This document shows, piece after piece, positions 6,708 through 6,948 of a stretch of 6,948 bases of DNA; the first letter of the stretch is position 1, and each line of letters opens with the position of its first letter. Both the position numbers and the translations under genes were made by a program. The stretch is from Rhodoluna sp. (GTDB lineage: Bacteria; Actinomycetota; Actinomycetes; Actinomycetales; Microbacteriaceae): assembly GCA_016462375.1 (NCBI GenBank), contig JAEMTJ010000048.1:1-6948 (forward strand), given 5' to 3'. The notes under the pieces are model-generated. The model was not told where the DNA came from. It saw nothing but the letters and a program-made list of their open reading frames with translations, and ran no database searches.

Positions 6708-6948
6708 GTGAACACAACAGAAAACTCCTCTAGCGAAAAAGAACTCACTTCTTTGCGAAGGCACGGTTCTGCTCTGGTAATTCCAGTTCTACTTTTAGGG
6801 GTAATAGCTAGCTTGTTCTTTTTTCTGGATTCTAGGTCCACCTTGCCGTGGCAACATCAAACCGTCCTGGCAGTGGCACTTCTCTGCGGATTGATTTTTT
6901 GGCTCTTGCCTTCCGTTCGTTATTTCACTAATCGGTATGTACTTTCAT
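6708..6948 (+). CDS. Membrane PH-domain (DUF304-like) protein, 3' partial
   Basis: A GTG at 6708, five bases after the birA stop and preceded by AGG at 6701-6703, opens a frame that runs off the right edge after 80 codons. The visible part is a charged N-terminal tail (1-19, including LRRHG at 16-20), a hydrophobic segment (about 22-40), a short loop with a Pro-Trp, a second hydrophobic segment (about 53-67) and then RYFTNRYVLS. Two transmembrane helices followed by an N-R-Y-V-L strand is the pattern of bacterial membrane PH-domain proteins, and such a gene commonly follows birA in Actinobacteria. Its function is not established. The assignment rests on a fragment and on context. The GTG start is the best of weak choices. 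Confidence 0.7.
   Translation, partial: MNTTENSSSEKELTSLRRHGSALVIPVLLLGVIASLFFFLDSRSTLPWQHQTVLAVALLCGLIFWLLPSVRYFTNRYVLS

Overview
The window looks like chromosomal DNA from a small-genome, moderate-GC actinobacterium. A freshwater Microbacteriaceae-type lineage is my best guess. The strongest evidence is an acyl-CoA carboxylase epsilon subunit gene (accE) directly behind accD, a subunit essentially restricted to Actinobacteria. The accD/accE-birA-PH-domain-protein neighbourhood is also typical of that phylum. By eye the base composition is near or a little below half G+C, low for the phylum. The lineage below phylum level is inference. I see no insertion sequence, phage gene, tRNA, rRNA or CRISPR array.

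Layout. (1) Bases 1-2065, plus strand: two overlapping genes for signalling membrane proteins. The first is a 5'-truncated sensor histidine kinase with a recognisable H-box and ATP-binding domain. The second is a multi-pass membrane protein with a kinase-like helical region but no recognisable ATPase motifs. (2) Bases 2066-2289: a convergent intergenic region unusually dense in inverted repeats, including a terminator for each flanking transcription unit and a perfect 10-bp long-range inverted repeat. (3) Bases 2290-5835, minus strand: an operon-like run accD, accE, then a DUF885-family putative zinc metallopeptidase; the first two overlap by one base and the third follows after 49 bp. (4) Bases 5836-5913: a short divergent promoter region. 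(5) Bases 5914-6948, plus strand: birA (biotin protein ligase), then, after 5 bp, a membrane PH-domain protein cut off by the window end.

How the genes work together. AccD and AccE form the carboxyltransferase part of an acyl-CoA carboxylase whose biotin-carrying alpha subunit is encoded elsewhere. BirA, transcribed divergently, attaches the biotin that this alpha subunit needs. An isoleucine at AccD residue 420, where propionyl-CoA-specific relatives have aspartate, suggests that acetyl-CoA is accepted and malonyl-CoA is made. The kinase pair is a separate signalling unit whose response regulator is not in view. I did not find a clearly new system; the points most worth checking are the structured 2066-2289 region and the kinase/degenerate-kinase pair.
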